Below are positions 6,287 through 7,481 of a stretch of 7,481 nucleotides of DNA, piece after piece (the first letter of the stretch is position 1; each line of letters starts with the position of its first letter). This DNA comes from Marinoscillum sp964351885 (lineage in GTDB: Bacteria; Bacteroidota; Bacteroidia; Cytophagales; Cyclobacteriaceae). The stretch covers positions 1 through 7,481 of the forward strand of contig CAYGPP010000164.1 of the NCBI GenBank assembly GCA_964351885.1, read 5' to 3'. The notes under the pieces are model-generated. The model searched no databases. It saw only the letters and a program-made list of their open reading frames with translations, and was not told the origin of the DNA. The translations under genes and the position numbers were made by a program.

Positions 6287-7389
6287 TCCATCACTTTCTC
6301 TAGGTGGGCTATCAGTTGATCGGCCATCTGTCGATTATGCACCACTCTTGGGTGACCATTTGTCTCGGTAAAAGGGAATATGATGGTTGACATGCTTTGA
6401 TCCTGTAAATCATCCACTACTTGCTGTATGTAATCAGGCCATGGCGAATTTTCCGCACTGGCATCCATGCTGCCAATAGCACAAACTATATGCGCTGATG
6501 GGTACTTCTGCCTGATGCTTTCGACAAATCGACGATACGCCGTTTGCCATTCGGGAATAGAAGGAGCATTCTCTCCAAATCGTATTTTGAACTGCTCATA
6601 TTCATTCATTGCTAAAAGCCAAGAGTCATTTTGGCCAAGGTTGATGACTACTACATCTGGCTGAACTAATGAGAAATTCCATTTTGAAGTTGGATCTTTT
6701 GGGTTGAGGCGATCATAAATCTCTGGCATGATCTCAGGGTTCCAACTCACCATAATTCCGACCCCAGATTGTACTGTGGCGAAGTAATCGGCATTAAAAT
6801 ATCGTGCTGTGGTGGCAGCATAGGTGTAGTAGTTATTCGTATAGATACTGTCGCTGCGATCTCCTCCTGTTAGATCTTCGATAGCATATCCGGCCGTGAT
6901 CGAGTTGCCAAAGAACTCAATGGTCTTATCGGAAGTCTCAGGGGCAGAAAGCAGCTTTCCTCCATCCATGGTGAGACCTTCGAAGATCAAAGCGCCTGTG
7001 ACCATCCATTCATTTCTTTTGAGAATTTCGATGTGATGAGGTACTTGGTCTTCAAAAGAAGCGATCAAAACACTGTTTTTACCCTCATCTAATTGGAGAT
7101 ATCTGAGACTGTCCTGATCATAGACGATATTGAGATACACCTGACCTGTGGAATCTACAAAGTCGGCATAAAGATCTCCACCTTGATAATTGATAGACAA
7201 TCCTGATCCTGACCAATAGATTTCTGGATTCAACGAATCAGCCCAGTTGATTCTACCATGATACTTGATCGATTCATTGGTAGGTAAGACCTTCTGATGG
7301 GTTTTGTCAGCAGGCTGGCAAGCATAAAGTAGACCAAACAATAGGCCTGAGACAAGAAGAGTAAGAGATGGATGACGTGAGATCTTCAT
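6280..7389 (-). CDS. Lipoprotein carbohydrate esterase, CE2-like SGNH hydrolase
   Basis: This 369-residue protein is probably a membrane-anchored esterase that removes acetyl groups from polysaccharides such as xylan or glucomannan. It begins with a basic N-terminus, a hydrophobic stretch and a lipobox LYAC with C24, so it is exported and lipidated. Residues about 40-145 form a jelly-roll-like region (RINWADS, IYWSGSGLSINYQG) as in the CE2 N-terminal domain. The SGNH catalytic domain follows: nucleophile S163 in IEFFGNSITAGYA (157-169), block II SGVGI (208-212), block III GQND (252-255) and catalytic His candidate H346 in NGHPRVVH (344-351). The Asp expected three residues before that His is T343, which fits the Ser-His dyad described for CE2 enzymes. 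No neighbouring sugar-uptake (SusCD) or glycosidase gene is seen, so the natural substrate is unknown. Confidence 0.88.
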   Translation of the reverse strand: MKISRHPSLTLLVSGLLFGLLYACQPADKTHQKVLPTNESIKYHGRINWADSLNPEIYWSGSGLSINYQGGDLYADFVDSTGQVYLNIVYDQDSLRYLQLDEGKNSVLIASFEDQVPHHIEILKRNEWMVTGALIFEGLTMDGGKLLSAPETSDKTIEFFGNSITAGYAIEDLTGGDRSDSIYTNNYYTYAATTARYFNADYFATVQSGVGIMVSWNPEIMPEIYDRLNPKDPTSKWNFSLVQPDVVVINLGQNDSWLLAMNEYEQFKIRFGENAPSIPEWQTAYRRFVESIRQKYPSAHIVCAIGSMDASAENSPWPDYIQQVVDDLQDQSMSTIIFPFTETNGHPRVVHNRQMADQLIAHLEKVMDW

Positions 7390-7481
7390 AGTGCGCTAAG
7401 TCTAGATACTACAATATAAGACTGAAACGAGTATTGTGTCTGTTTTCAGTAATCCGTTTTATGAATCAATTGAAACTGATC
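7390..7481. promoter_or_regulatory. Upstream region of the esterase gene with ACTGAAA inverted repeat
   Basis: ACTGAAA (7421-7427) and TTTCAGT (7444-7450) form a perfect 7-bp inverted repeat with a 16-nt spacer, about 30-60 bp above the esterase ATG. A related AAACTGA lies at 7473-7479. The spacing would suit a dimeric regulator. No clear TTG/TAnnTTTG pair is found on either strand. Confidence 0.3.
7461..7481 (+). CDS. Possible start of a divergent gene cut by the window edge
   Basis: ATG at 7461 opens seven codons (MNQLKLI) to the right edge. Divergent placement from the esterase gene and the inverted repeat between them are the only support. It is too short to judge. Confidence 0.15.

Overview
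The window looks like chromosomal DNA of a Bacteroidota bacterium, probably of the Cytophagales or a related marine lineage. This is inferred from moderate-to-low GC, weak or absent Shine-Dalgarno sequences, TAnnTTTG-like promoter elements and the protein families present. No selenoprotein gene, rRNA, tRNA, CRISPR array or complete mobile element is visible.

Layout from left to right, with all well-supported genes on the minus strand. At the left edge is the 3' end of a plus-strand gene of unknown product, converging on a zinc-ribbon class I SAM methyltransferase (161-1090). Next is a 5'-broken gene remnant (1192-1500), then a small cupin (1610-2044) and a CDP-alcohol phosphatidyltransferase membrane protein (2305-3054). 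After a 305-bp gap without a gene come selD (3360-4391) and mnmH/selU (4382-5401), which overlap by 10 bp. They are followed by a PaiB-type FMN-binding-fold protein (5540-6175) and a lipoprotein carbohydrate esterase of the CE2/SGNH type (6280-7389). The last 92 bp look like a regulatory region that may be shared with a divergent plus-strand gene starting at 7461.

Only mnmH-selD form a clear functional unit. SelD makes selenophosphate from selenide and ATP. MnmH uses it to turn 2-thiouridine into 2-selenouridine at the wobble position of Lys, Glu and Gln tRNAs. MnmH has an unusual Gln in place of the last Gly of its Walker A loop. The other genes are separated by 69-305 bp and look like independent or loosely linked units.

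I do not see a convincing new multi-gene system. The most useful leads are the P-loop substitution in MnmH, the truncated Bacteroidota-type gene with short repeats at its broken end, and the apparently isolated CDP-alcohol transferase.
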